From contig CATQJL010000001.1 of assembly GCA_958299035.1 (NCBI GenBank), positions 5,758,284 through 5,822,283 of the forward strand: a stretch of 64,000 nucleotides of DNA. Direction: 5' to 3'. The notes under the pieces are model-generated. The model searched no databases. It was not told where the DNA came from and saw nothing but the letters and a program-made list of their open reading frames with translations. How positions within the stretch are numbered: the stretch's first letter is position 1; each line of letters opens with the position of its first letter. Of this stretch, positions 38,642 to 50,242 are shown piece after piece. The stretch is from Cylicocyclus nassatus (taxonomy: Eukaryota > Nematoda > Chromadorea > Rhabditida > Strongylidae). A program made the translations under genes and the position numbers.

Positions 38642-41600
38642 TTGCTCTATTTGAGAGCAAAAAATCCAGTCCAGTTCAAGAAGTCATGTGTGAGCATCTG
38701 TTCGAATAAAGGCTTTGAAATGGCTCGCATAGTCAGCGATTCCCAAATTATACCCACCCATAGCTCCTTTATAACCTTAGCGTTCCGGATAAGACTCTAT
38801 AGGTTTTTCAAGTCTACCTTTGCTCTACTGGACAGCAAAAAATACAGGCCGATTCGGGAAGTCATGTCTGAGTACCATGCCTTTGAAATAGATCGCAAGA
38901 CAACGATTCCCAAATTATACCCACCCATAGCTCCCTTATCTCTTCAGCGTTCCGGATAAGACTTTATAGTTTTTCAAGAATATCTTTGCTCTATTTGAGA
39001 GCAAAAAATCCTGTCCAGTTCAAGAGGTCATGTGTGAGCATCTGATCGAATAAAGGCTTTGAAATGGCTCGCATAGTCAGCGATTCCCAAATTATACCCA
39101 CCCATAGCTCCTTTATAACCTCAGCGTTCCGGATAAGACTCTATAGGTTTTTCAAGACTACCTTTGCTCTACTGGACAGCAAAAAAAACAGGCCGATCCA
39201 GAAAGTCATGCCTGAGCGTCACTGTCCGAATATATGGCTATGAAATGGCTCGCATAGACAGCGACTCCCAAATTATACCCACCCATAGCTCCTTTATAAC
39301 TTCAGGGTTCCGGATAAGACACTATAGGTTTTTCAAGTCTACCTTTGCTCTATTTGAGAGCAAAAAATCCAGTCCAGTTCAAGAAGTCATGTGTGAGCAT
39401 CTGTTCGAATAAAGGCTTTGAAATGGCTCGCATAGTCAGCGATTCCCAAATTATACCCACGCATAGCTCCTTTATAACTTCAGCGTTTCGGATAAGACTC
39501 TATAGGTTTTTCAAGTCTACCTTTGCTCTATTTGAGAGCAAAAAATCCAGTCCAGTTCAAGAAGTCATGTGTGAGCATCTGTTCGAATAAAGGCTTTGAA
39601 GTGGCTCGCATAGTCAGCGATTCCCAAATTATACCCACCCATAGCTCCTTTATAACCTCAGCGTTCCGGATAAGACTCTATAGGTTTTTCAAGACTACCT
39701 TTGCTCTACTGGACAGCAAAAAATACAGGCCGATTCAGGATGTCATGTCTGAGTACCATGCCTTTGAAATAGATCGCAAGACAACGATTCTCAAATTATA
39801 CCCACCCATAGCTCCCTTATACCTTCAGCGTTCCGGATAAGACTTTATAGTTTTTCAAGAATATCTTTGCTCTATTTGAGAGCAAAAAATCCAGTCCAGT
39901 TCAAGAAGTCATGTGTGAGCATCTGTTCGAATAAAGTCTTTGAAATGGCTCGCATAGACAGCGATTCCCAAATTATACCCACCCATAGCTCCTTTATAAC
40001 TTCAGCGTTCCGGATAAGACTCTATAGGTTTTTCAAGACTACCTTTGCTCTACTGGACAGCAAAAAATACAGGCCGATTCAGGAAGTCATGTGTGAGCAT
40101 CTGTTCGAATAAAGGCTTTGAAATGGCTCGCATAGACAGCGATTCCCAAATTATACCCACCCATAGCTCCTTTATAACCTCAGCGTTTCGGATAAGACTC
40201 TATAGGTTTTTCAAGTCTACCTTTGCTCTACTGGACAGCAAAAAATACAGGCCGATTCAGGAAGTCATGTGTGAGCATCTGTTCGAATAAAGGCTTTGAA
40301 ATGGCTCGCATAGACAGCGATTCCCAAATTATACCCACCCATAGCTCCTTTATAACCTCAGCGTTCCGGATAAGACTTTAGAGTTTTCCAAGAATATCTT
40401 CATCTACTAGTGAGCAAAAAATCCAGGCCAGTCCAGGAAATCATGCCTGAGCGTCACTGTCCGAATATAAGGCTTTAAAATGGTTCGCATAGACAGCGAT
40501 TCCCAAATTATACCCACCCATAGCTCCTTTATAACTTCAGCGTTTCGGATAAGACTCTATAGGTTTTTCAAGTCTACCTTTGCTCTACTGGACAGCAAAA
40601 AATACAGGCCGATTCAGGAAGTCATGTGTGAGCATCTGTTCGAATAAAGGATTTGAAATGGCTCGCATAGACAGCGATTCCCAAATTATACCCACCCATA
40701 GCTCCTTTATAACTTCAGCGTTCCGGATAAGACTCTATAGGTTTTTCAAGACTACCTTTGCTCTACTGGACAGCAAAAAATACGGGCCGATTCAGGAAGT
40801 CATGTGTGAGCATCTGTTCGAATAAAGGCTTTGAAATGGCTCGCATAGACAGCGATTCCCAAATTATACCCACCCATAGCTCCTTTATAACCTCAGCGTT
40901 CCGGATAAGACTTTAGAGTTTTCCAAGAATATCTTCATCTACTGGAGAGCAAAAAATCCAGGCCAGTCCAGGAAATCATGCCTGAGCGTCACTGTCCGAA
41001 TATAAGGCTTTAAAATGGTTCGCATAGACAGCGATTCCCAAATTATACCCACCCATAGCTCCTTTATAACTTCAGCGTTTCGGATAAGACTCTATAGGTT
41101 TTTCAAGTCTACCTTTGCTCTACTGGACAGCAAAAAATACAGGCCGATTCAGGAAGTCATGTGTGAGCATCTGTTCGAATAAAGGCTTTGAAATGGCTCG
41201 CATAGACAGCGATTCCCAAATTATACCCACCCATAGCTCCTTTATAACCTCAGCGTTCCGGATAAGACTTTAGAGTTTTCCAAGAATATCTTCATCTACT
41301 AGTGAGCAAAAAATCCAGGCCAGTCCAGGAAATCATGCCTGAGCGTCACTGTCCGAATATAAGGCTTTAAAATGGTTCGCATAGACAGCGATTCCCAAAT
41401 TATACCCACCCATAGCTCCTTTATAACTTCAGCGTTTCGGATAAGACTCTATAGGTTTTTCAAGTCTACCTTTGCTCTACTGGACAGCAAAAAATACAGG
41501 CCGATTCAGGAAGTCATGTGTGAGCATCTGTTCGAATAAAGGCTTTGAAATGGCTCGCATAGACAGCGATTCCCAAATTATACCCACCCATAGCTCCTTT

Positions 41601-42172
41601 ATAACCTCAGCGTTCCGGATAAGACTTTAGAGTTTTCCAAGAATATCTTCATCTACTAGTGAGCAAAAAATCCAGGCCAGTCCAGGAAATCATGCCTGAG
41701 CGTCACTGTCCGAATATAAGGCTTTAAAATGGTTCGCATAGACAGCGATTCCCAAATTATACCCACCCATAGCTCCTTTATAACTTCAGCGTTTCGGATA
41801 AGACTCTATAAGTTTTTCAAGTCTACCTTTGCTCTACTGGACAGCAAAAAATACAGGCCGATTCGGGAAGTCATGTCTGAGTACCATGCCTTTGAAATAG
41901 ATCGCAAGACAACGATTCCCAAATTATACCCACCCATAGCTCCCTTATCTCTTCAGCGTTCCGGATAAGACTTTATAGTTTTTCAAGAATATCTTTGCTC
42001 TATTTGAGAGCAAAAAATCCTGTCCAGTTCAAGAGGTCATGTGTGAGCATCTGTTCGAATAAAGGCTTTGAAATGGCTCGCATAGACAGCGATTCCCAAA
42101 TTATACCCACCCATAGCTCCTTTATAACTTCAGCGTTTCGGATAAGACTCTATAAGTTTTTCAAGTCTACCT
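38642..42172. repeat. 3,531-bp HOR (20-mer), copy 2
   Basis: Same monomer order and the same private variants as copy 1 (for example 'ctgatcgaataaag' near 39,043 and 'acgggccgattcagg' near 40,782). The apparent identity of 3.5-kb units implies a recent amplification or very effective homogenisation. Confidence 0.9.
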
Positions 42173-44250
42173 TTGCTCTATTTGAGAGCAAAAAATCCAG
42201 TCCAGTTCAAGAAGTCATGTGTGAGCATCTGTTCGAATAAAGGCTTTGAAATGGCTCGCATAGTCAGCGATTCCCAAATTATACCCACCCATAGCTCCTT
42301 TATAACCTTAGCGTTCCGGATAAGACTCTATAGGTTTTTCAAGTCTACCTTTGCTCTACTGGACAGCAAAAAATACAGGCCGATTCGGGAAGTCATGTCT
42401 GAGTACCATGCCTTTGAAATAGATCGCAAGACAACGATTCCCAAATTATACCCACCCATAGCTCCCTTATCTCTTCAGCGTTCCGGATAAGACTTTATAG
42501 TTTTTCAAGAATATCTTTGCTCTATTTGAGAGCAAAAAATCCTGTCCAGTTCAAGAGGTCATGTGTGAGCATCTGATCGAATAAAGGCTTTGAAATGGCT
42601 CGCATAGTCAGCGATTCCCAAATTATACCCACCCATAGCTCCTTTATAACCTCAGCGTTCCGGATAAGACTCTATAGGTTTTTCAAGACTACCTTTGCTC
42701 TACTGGACAGCAAAAAAAACAGGCCGATCCAGAAAGTCATGCCTGAGCGTCACTGTCCGAATATATGGCTATGAAATGGCTCGCATAGACAGCGACTCCC
42801 AAATTATACCCACCCATAGCTCCTTTATAACTTCAGGGTTCCGGATAAGACACTATAGGTTTTTCAAGTCTACCTTTGCTCTATTTGAGAGCAAAAAATC
42901 CAGTCCAGTTCAAGAAGTCATGTGTGAGCATCTGTTCGAATAAAGGCTTTGAAATGGCTCGCATAGTCAGCGATTCCCAAATTATACCCACGCATAGCTC
43001 CTTTATAACTTCAGCGTTTCGGATAAGACTCTATAGGTTTTTCAAGTCTACCTTTGCTCTATTTGAGAGCAAAAAATCCAGTCCAGTTCAAGAAGTCATG
43101 TGTGAGCATCTGTTCGAATAAAGGCTTTGAAGTGGCTCGCATAGTCAGCGATTCCCAAATTATACCCACCCATAGCTCCTTTATAACCTCAGCGTTCCGG
43201 ATAAGACTCTATAGGTTTTTCAAGACTACCTTTGCTCTACTGGACAGCAAAAAATACAGGCCGATTCAGGATGTCATGTCTGAGTACCATGCCTTTGAAA
43301 TAGATCGCAAGACAACGATTCTCAAATTATACCCACCCATAGCTCCCTTATACCTTCAGCGTTCCGGATAAGACTTTATAGTTTTTCAAGAATATCTTTG
43401 CTCTATTTGAGAGCAAAAAATCCAGTCCAGTTCAAGAAGTCATGTGTGAGCATCTGTTCGAATAAAGTCTTTGAAATGGCTCGCATAGACAGCGATTCCC
43501 AAATTATACCCACCCATAGCTCCTTTATAACTTCAGCGTTCCGGATAAGACTCTATAGGTTTTTCAAGACTACCTTTGCTCTACTGGACAGCAAAAAATA
43601 CAGGCCGATTCAGGAAGTCATGTGTGAGCATCTGTTCGAATAAAGGCTTTGAAATGGCTCGCATAGACAGCGATTCCCAAATTATACCCACCCATAGCTC
43701 CTTTATAACCTCAGCGTTTCGGATAAGACTCTATAGGTTTTTCAAGTCTACCTTTGCTCTACTGGACAGCAAAAAATACAGGCCGATTCAGGAAGTCATG
43801 TGTGAGCATCTGTTCGAATAAAGGCTTTGAAATGGCTCGCATAGACAGCGATTCCCAAATTATACCCACCCATAGCTCCTTTATAACCTCAGCGTTCCGG
43901 ATAAGACTTTAGAGTTTTCCAAGAATATCTTCATCTACTAGTGAGCAAAAAATCCAGGCCAGTCCAGGAAATCATGCCTGAGCGTCACTGTCCGAATATA
44001 AGGCTTTAAAATGGTTCGCATAGACAGCGATTCCCAAATTATACCCACCCATAGCTCCTTTATAACTTCAGCGTTTCGGATAAGACTCTATAGGTTTTTC
44101 AAGTCTACCTTTGCTCTACTGGACAGCAAAAAATACAGGCCGATTCAGGAAGTCATGTGTGAGCATCTGTTCGAATAAAGGATTTGAAATGGCTCGCATA
44201 GACAGCGATTCCCAAATTATACCCACCCATAGCTCCTTTATAACTTCAGC
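42173..44250. repeat. 3,531-bp HOR, copy 3 (partial, ~2.1 kb)
   Basis: Follows the same succession up to about 44,230, then switches to alpha monomers with 'aaaggatttgaaatgg' and leaves the HOR register. The lost part corresponds to most of the additional 1.4-kb segment. Confidence 0.85.
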
Positions 44251-45527
44251 GTTTCGGATAAGACTCTATAGGTTTTTCAAGACTACCTTTGCTCTACTGG
44301 ACAGCAAAAAATACAGGCCGATTCAGGAAGTCATGTGTGAGCATCTGTTCGAATAAAGGATTTGAAATGGCTCGCATAGACAGCGATTCCCAAATTATAC
44401 CCACCCATAGCTCCTTTATAACTTCAGCGTTTCGGATAAGACTCTATAGGTTTTTCAAGACTACCTTTGCTCTACTGGACAGCAAAAAATACAGGCCGAT
44501 TCAGGAAGTCATGTGTGAGCATCTGTCCGAATATAAGGCTTTAAAATGGTTCGCATAGACAGCGATTCCCAAATTATACCCACCCATAGCTCCTTTATAA
44601 CTTCAGCGTTTCGGAAAAAACTCTATAAGTTTTTCAAGTCTACCTTTGCTCTATTTGAGAGCAAAAAATCCAGTCCAGTTCAAGAAGTCATGTGTGAGCA
44701 TCTGTTCGAATAAAGGCTTTGAAATGGCTCGCATAGTCAGCGATTCCCAAATTATACCCACCCATAGCTCCTTTATAACCTTAGCGTTCCGGATAAGACT
44801 CTATAGGTTTTTCAAGTCTACCTTTGCTCTACTGGACAGCAAAAAATACAGGCCGATTCGGGAAGTCATGTCTGAGTACCATGCCTTTGAAATAGATCGC
44901 AAGACAACGATTCCCAAATTATACCCACCCATAGCTCCCTTATCTCTTCAGCGTTCCGGATAAGACTTTATAGTTTTTCAAGAATATCTTTGCTCTATTT
45001 GAGAGCAAAAAATCCAGGCCAGTCCAGGAAATCATGCCTGAGCGTCACTGTCCGAATATAAGGCTTTAAAATGGTTCGCATAGACAGCGATTCCCAAATT
45101 ATACCCACCCATAGCTCCTTTATAACTTCAGCGTTTCGGATAAGACTCTATAGGTTTTTCAAGTCTACCTTTGCTCTACTGGACAGCAAAAAATACAGGC
45201 CGATTCAGGAAGTCATGTGTGAGCATCTGTTCGAATAAAGGCTTTGAAATGGCTCGCATAGACAGCGATTCCCAAATTATACCCACCCATAGCTCCTTTA
45301 TAACCTCAGCGTTCCGGATAAGACTTTAGAGTTTTCCAAGAATATCTTCATCTACTAGTGAGCAAAAAATCCAGGCCAGTCCAGGAAATCATGCCTGAGC
45401 GTCACTGTCCGAATATAAGGCTTTAAAATGGTTCGCATAGACAGCGATTCCCAAATTATACCCACCCATAGCTCCTTTATAACCTCAGCGTTCCGGATAA
45501 CACTCTATAGGTTTTTCAAGACTACCT
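44251..45527. repeat. Monomers linking the 3,531-bp and 1,060-bp HOR families
   Basis: Contains two consecutive alpha 'ggatttg' monomers, an epsilon and a monomer with the rare sequence 'tcggaaaaaactctataag' (44,612). Then come a delta monomer and a single far-displaced 'ataacactctatag' marker at 45,496. The rare sequence recurs at 47,971, so a 3,359-bp unit encloses the hexamer amplification. Confidence 0.75.
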
Positions 45528-46587
45528 TTGCTCTACTGGACAGCAAAAAATACAGGCCGATTCAGGAAGTCATGTGTGAGCATCTGTTCGAATAAAGGAT
45601 TTGAAATGGCTCGCATAGACAGCGATTCCCAAATTATACCCACCCATAGCTCCTTTATAACTTCAGCGTTTCGGATAAGACTCTATAGGTTTTTCAAGAC
45701 TACCTTTGCTCTACTGGACAGCAAAAAATACAGGCCGATTCAGGAAGTCATGTGTGAGCATCTGTTCGAATAAAGGCTTTGAAATGGCTCGCATAGTCAG
45801 CGATTCCCAAATTATACCCACCCATAGCTCCTTTATAACCTTAGCGTTCCGGATAAGACTCTATAGGTTTTTCAAGTCTACCTTTGCTCTACTGGACAGC
45901 AAAAAATACAGGCCGATTCGGGAAGTCATGTCTGAGTACCATGCCTTTGAAATAGATCGCAAGACAACGATTCCCAAATTATACCCACCCATAGCTCCCT
46001 TATCTCTTCAGCGTTCCGGATAAGACTTTATAGTTTTTCAAGAATATCTTTGCTCTATTTGAGAGCAAAAAATCCAGGCCAGTCCAGGAAATCATGCCTG
46101 AGCGTCACTGTCCGAATATAAGGCTTTAAAATGGTTCGCATAGACAGCGATTCCCAAATTATACCCACCCATAGCTCCTTTATAACTTCAGCGTTTCGGA
46201 TAAGACTCTATAGGTTTTTCAAGTCTACCTTTGCTCTACTGGACAGCAAAAAATACAGGCCGATTCAGGAAGTCATGTGTGAGCATCTGTTCGAATAAAG
46301 GCTTTGAAATGGCTCGCATAGACAGCGATTCCCAAATTATACCCACCCATAGCTCCTTTATAACCTCAGCGTTCCGGATAAGACTTTAGAGTTTTCCAAG
46401 AATATCTTCATCTACTAGTGAGCAAAAAATCCAGGCCAGTCCAGGAAATCATGCCTGAGCGTCACTGTCCGAATATAAGGCTTTAAAATGGTTCGCATAG
46501 ACAGCGATTCCCAAATTATACCCACCCATAGCTCCTTTATAACTTCAGCGTTTCGGATAAGACTCTATAGGTTTTTCAAGTCTACCT
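45528..46587. repeat. 1,060-bp HOR (hexamer), copy 1
   Basis: Six monomers. Phase points 45,528 and 45,706 recur at +1,060 and +2,120 bp. The unit includes a delta monomer passing directly from 'ctatttgagagcaaaaaatc' into the gamma sequence 'caggccagtccagg', and a gamma monomer with 'ctactagtgagc'. Confidence 0.88.
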
Positions 46588-47647
46588 TTGCTCTACTGGA
46601 CAGCAAAAAATACAGGCCGATTCAGGAAGTCATGTGTGAGCATCTGTTCGAATAAAGGATTTGAAATGGCTCGCATAGACAGCGATTCCCAAATTATACC
46701 CACCCATAGCTCCTTTATAACTTCAGCGTTTCGGATAAGACTCTATAGGTTTTTCAAGACTACCTTTGCTCTACTGGACAGCAAAAAATACAGGCCGATT
46801 CAGGAAGTCATGTGTGAGCATCTGTTCGAATAAAGGCTTTGAAATGGCTCGCATAGTCAGCGATTCCCAAATTATACCCACCCATAGCTCCTTTATAACC
46901 TTAGCGTTCCGGATAAGACTCTATAGGTTTTTCAAGTCTACCTTTGCTCTACTGGACAGCAAAAAATACAGGCCGATTCGGGAAGTCATGTCTGAGTACC
47001 ATGCCTTTGAAATAGATCGCAAGACAACGATTCCCAAATTATACCCACCCATAGCTCCCTTATCTCTTCAGCGTTCCGGATAAGACTTTATAGTTTTTCA
47101 AGAATATCTTTGCTCTATTTGAGAGCAAAAAATCCAGGCCAGTCCAGGAAATCATGCCTGAGCGTCACTGTCCGAATATAAGGCTTTAAAATGGTTCGCA
47201 TAGACAGCGATTCCCAAATTATACCCACCCATAGCTCCTTTATAACTTCAGCGTTTCGGATAAGACTCTATAGGTTTTTCAAGTCTACCTTTGCTCTACT
47301 GGACAGCAAAAAATACAGGCCGATTCAGGAAGTCATGTGTGAGCATCTGTTCGAATAAAGGCTTTGAAATGGCTCGCATAGACAGCGATTCCCAAATTAT
47401 ACCCACCCATAGCTCCTTTATAACCTCAGCGTTCCGGATAAGACTTTAGAGTTTTCCAAGAATATCTTCATCTACTAGTGAGCAAAAAATCCAGGCCAGT
47501 CCAGGAAATCATGCCTGAGCGTCACTGTCCGAATATAAGGCTTTAAAATGGTTCGCATAGACAGCGATTCCCAAATTATACCCACCCATAGCTCCTTTAT
47601 AACTTCAGCGTTTCGGATAAGACTCTATAGGTTTTTCAAGTCTACCT
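46588..47647. repeat. 1,060-bp HOR (hexamer), copy 2
   Basis: Same order as copy 1. A difference is 'tttcggataagactctatag' near 46,552 where copy 1 has the 'ataacactctatag' monomer near 45,496; this copy agrees with the third one. Confidence 0.88.
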
Positions 47648-48762
47648 TTGCTCTACTGGACAGCAAAAAATACAGGCCGATTCAGGAAGTCATGTGTGAG
47701 CATCTGTTCGAATAAAGGATTTGAAATGGCTCGCATAGACAGCGATTCCCAAATTATACCCACCCATAGCTCCTTTATAACTTCAGCGTTTCGGATAAGA
47801 CTCTATAGGTTTTTCAAGACTACCTTTGCTCTACTGGACAGCAAAAAATACAGGCCGATTCAGGAAGTCATGTGTGAGCATCTGTCCGAATATAAGGCTT
47901 TAAAATGGTTCGCATAGACAGCGATTCCCAAATTATACCCACCCATAGCTCCTTTATAACTTCAGCGTTTCGGAAAAAACTCTATAAGTTTTTCAAGTCT
48001 ACCTTTGCTCTATTTGAGAGCAAAAAATCCAGTCCAGTTCAAGAAGTCATGTGTGAGCATCTGTTCGAATAAAGGCTTTGAAATGGCTCGCATAGTCAGC
48101 GATTCCCAAATTATACCCACCCATAGCTCCTTTATAACCTTAGCGTTCCGGATAAGACTCTATAGGTTTTTCAAGTCTACCTTTGCTCTACTGGACAGCA
48201 AAAAATACAGGCCGATTCGGGAAGTCATGTCTGAGTACCATGCCTTTGAAATAGATCGCAAGACAACGATTCCCAAATTATACCCACCCATAGCTCCCTT
48301 ATCTCTTCAGCGTTCCGGATAAGACTTTATAGTTTTTCAAGAATATCTTTGCTCTATTTGAGAGCAAAAAATCCTGTCCAGTTCAAGAGGTCATGTGTGA
48401 GCATCTGTTCGAATAAAGGCTTTGAAATGGCTCGCATAGTCAGCGATTCCCAAATTATACCCACCCATAGCTCCTTTATAACCTCAGCGTTCCGGATAAG
48501 ACTCTATAGGTTTTTCAAGACTACCTTTGCTCTACTGGACAGCAAAAAATACAGGCCGATTCGGGAAGTCATGTCTGAGTACCATGCCTTTGAAATAGAT
48601 CGCAAGACAACGATTCCCAAATTATACCCACCCATAGCTCCTTTATAACCTTAGCGTTCCGGATAAGACTCTATAGGTTTTTCAAGTCTACCTTTGCTCT
48701 ACTGGACAGCAAAAAATACAGGCCGATTCGGGAAGTCATGTCTGAGTACCATGCCTTTGAAA
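47648..48762. repeat. 1,060-bp HOR derivative, copy 3, interrupted by transposon
   Basis: Starts like the other hexamers but continues with an epsilon monomer, the 'tcggaaaaaactctataag' monomer (47,971) and two delta monomers. The second of these is cut by the transposon after 'ctttgaaa' at 48,755-48,762. Confidence 0.78.
48755..48762. repeat. Target-site duplication, left copy
   Basis: The 8-mer ctttgaaa immediately precedes the transposon and is repeated exactly at 52,785-52,792. An uninterrupted delta monomer has only one copy ('atgcctttgaaatagatcg'). Confidence 0.95.
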
Positions 48763-48782
48763 CATAGTTGCGATAGGGGGAG
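48763..48782 (+). repeat. Left terminal inverted repeat
   Basis: Reads catagttgcgatagggggag. The reverse complement of the right end reads cataggtgcgatagggggag, a single mismatch at the sixth base. Beyond 20 bp the two ends diverge. Confidence 0.95.
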
Positions 48783-48976
48783 TGATGGATCTTACCCCCT
48801 TCACTTTGAGGCCAAACTCCCGATGACCCCCTTCACCTGGGCTGAGATTGGTATCGTACTCTGAGAATATGATAAAAATCGTTATGAAAAGCAGGCTAAG
48901 TACCTCAAACAACAAGTACACTCATAAATTTACTAAAGAAACGGTATTTATGTTTATTTATATTATTTATTTATCC
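48783..48976. other. Left subterminal region of the transposon
   Basis: Holds two copies of acccccttcac (48,794-48,804 and 48,826-48,836, the second extended to acccccttcacctggg). An AT-rich tail follows at about 48,915-48,975. Short subterminal repeats of this sort serve as transposase binding sites in characterised hAT elements; that role here is an inference. No gene is visible. A reverse-strand frame across the left end is short and crosses the satellite junction, so it is not credible. Confidence 0.75.
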
Positions 48977-49493
48977 TCGTAGCATTTTGGAGAGCAGAAA
49001 GTGAGGAACAAAATCAGTTAATTTTTGAAGCACATAAAATCCCTCATATCTCGCGGCACAGAAGACCTAGAAAAAAGTCGACGGTCTACGTCGATTCTCC
49101 ATGATCTCAGCTTTCGAATGGTATACAGCATGTTAGGGCTTCTTTGCTTCCCGGCTCTAAAAATCATTTTCTCCGGTAACCGATAAAAGCCAATACATTG
49201 GTGGAGCCGGATTGGAGCAAGCTAATAGTAAATATCTCCACCCCATTTTTGAAAACTGGTCCGTTTTTTCGCCCAGCAACCTATATACCATTCGAAAGCT
49301 CAGGAAAAGGGGATTCGACCTAGGCCGTCGACTTCTTTCTAGCCCCCCTCTATCGAGAGATACTCAGCATTTTATCTGAAAACATGGTCATTTTCAACAG
49401 CAGATTTCTGCCGAATGAAGACCTAATCACTGCTGCTTATCTATCTGTGTTAAAGAGCAAGTCTTCATTAACAAACGTAGACCGTCGACTTTC
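48977..49493. repeat. 521-bp tandem unit, copy 1 (517 bp)
   Basis: Starts at 'tcgtagcatt' and lacks four bases relative to copy 2 near its start ('cattttggag' for 'cattcatttggag', 'gaggaacaaa' for 'gaggacacaaa'). Its centre is an imperfect inverted repeat: about 49,033-49,127 pairs with about 49,282-49,376. Recognisable mirrored pieces are 'aagtcgacggtctacgtcga' and 'ctttcgaatggtata'. No open frame of interest. Confidence 0.92.
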
Positions 49494-50014
49494 TCGTAGC
49501 ATTCATTTGGAGAGCAGAAAGTGAGGACACAAAATCAGTTAATTTTTGAAGCACATAAAATCCCTCATATCTCGCGGCACAGAAGACCTAGAAAAAAGTC
49601 GACGGTCTACGTCGATTCTCCATGATCTCAGCTTTCGAATGGTATACAGCATGTTAGGGCTTCTTTGCTTCCCGGCTCTAAAAATCATTTTCTCCGGTAA
49701 CCGATAAAAGCCAATACATTGGTGGAGCCGGATTGGAGCAAGCTAATAGTAAATATCTCCACCCCATTTTTGAAAACTGGTCCATTTTTTCGCCCAGCAA
49801 CCTATATACCATTCGAAAGCTCAGGAAAAGGGGATTCGACCTAGACCGTCGACTTCTTTCTAGCCCCCCTCTATCGAGAGATACTCAGCATTTTATCTGA
49901 AAACATGGTCATTTTCAACAGCAGATTTCTGCCGAATGAAGACCTAATCACTGCTGCTTATCTATCTGTGTTAAAGAGCAAGTCTTCATTAACAAACGTA
50001 GACCGTCGACTTTC
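49494..50014. repeat. 521-bp tandem unit, copy 2
   Basis: Near-identical to copy 1. Substitutions noted are 'ctggtccattttttcg' for 'ctggtccgttttttcg' and 'cctagaccgtcgac' for 'cctaggccgtcgac'. The same internal inverted repeat is present. Confidence 0.93.
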
Positions 50015-50242
50015 TCGTAGCATTCATTTGGAGAGCAGAAAGTGAGGACACAAAATCAGTTAATTTTTGAAGCACATAAAATCCCTCATATCTCGCGGCA
50101 CAGAAGACCTAGAAAAAAGTCGACGGTCTACGTCGATTCTCCATGATCTCAGCTTTCGAATGGTATACAGCATGTTAGGGCTTCTTTGCTTCCCGGCTCT
50201 AAAAATCATTTTCTCCGGTAACCCATAAAAGCCAACACATTG
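50015..50242. repeat. 521-bp tandem unit, copy 3 (truncated by fold-back element)
   Basis: Matches the first 228 bp of the unit, with 'aacccataaaagccaacac' for 'aaccgataaaagccaatac', and stops at 'acattg' where the fold-back element begins. A piece resembling the expected continuation ('tggagcaagttaatagtaaa', compared with 'tggagcaagctaatagtaaa' in copy 1) lies just past the other end near 50,956. This suggests that the fold-back element inserted into this copy. Confidence 0.88.

Larger units (their letters stand above)
1..48762. repeat. Satellite array, left part (~178-bp monomer family)
   Basis: Head-to-tail monomers, all in the same orientation, fill this stretch without any unrelated sequence that I could find. 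Using the 'ttgctcta' block as phase marker, successive markers lie 178, 181, 179, 176 or 167 bp apart. The best conserved part of each monomer is the block around 'aaattatacccacccatag'. The variable parts are the linker upstream of it and the segment around the A-run. Monomer types are intermixed, which is typical of satellites homogenised by unequal crossover and gene conversion. No gene, tRNA or rRNA was recognised inside the array. A centromeric or heterochromatic location is an inference from monomer size and HOR organisation. Confidence 0.97.

Noticed and set aside
93..48648. Hundreds of overlapping open frames of 60-166 codons on the + strand, plus similar ones from 53,258 to 63,944
   Set aside because: They repeat with the satellite period, many begin at TTG rather than ATG, overlap each other in different frames because 178 and 181 are not multiples of three, and all encode variants of the same low-information peptide. 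They are not genes.
48736..48921. Reverse-strand frame of 61 codons across the left transposon junction
   Set aside because: It crosses the satellite-transposon border and has no recognisable motif.
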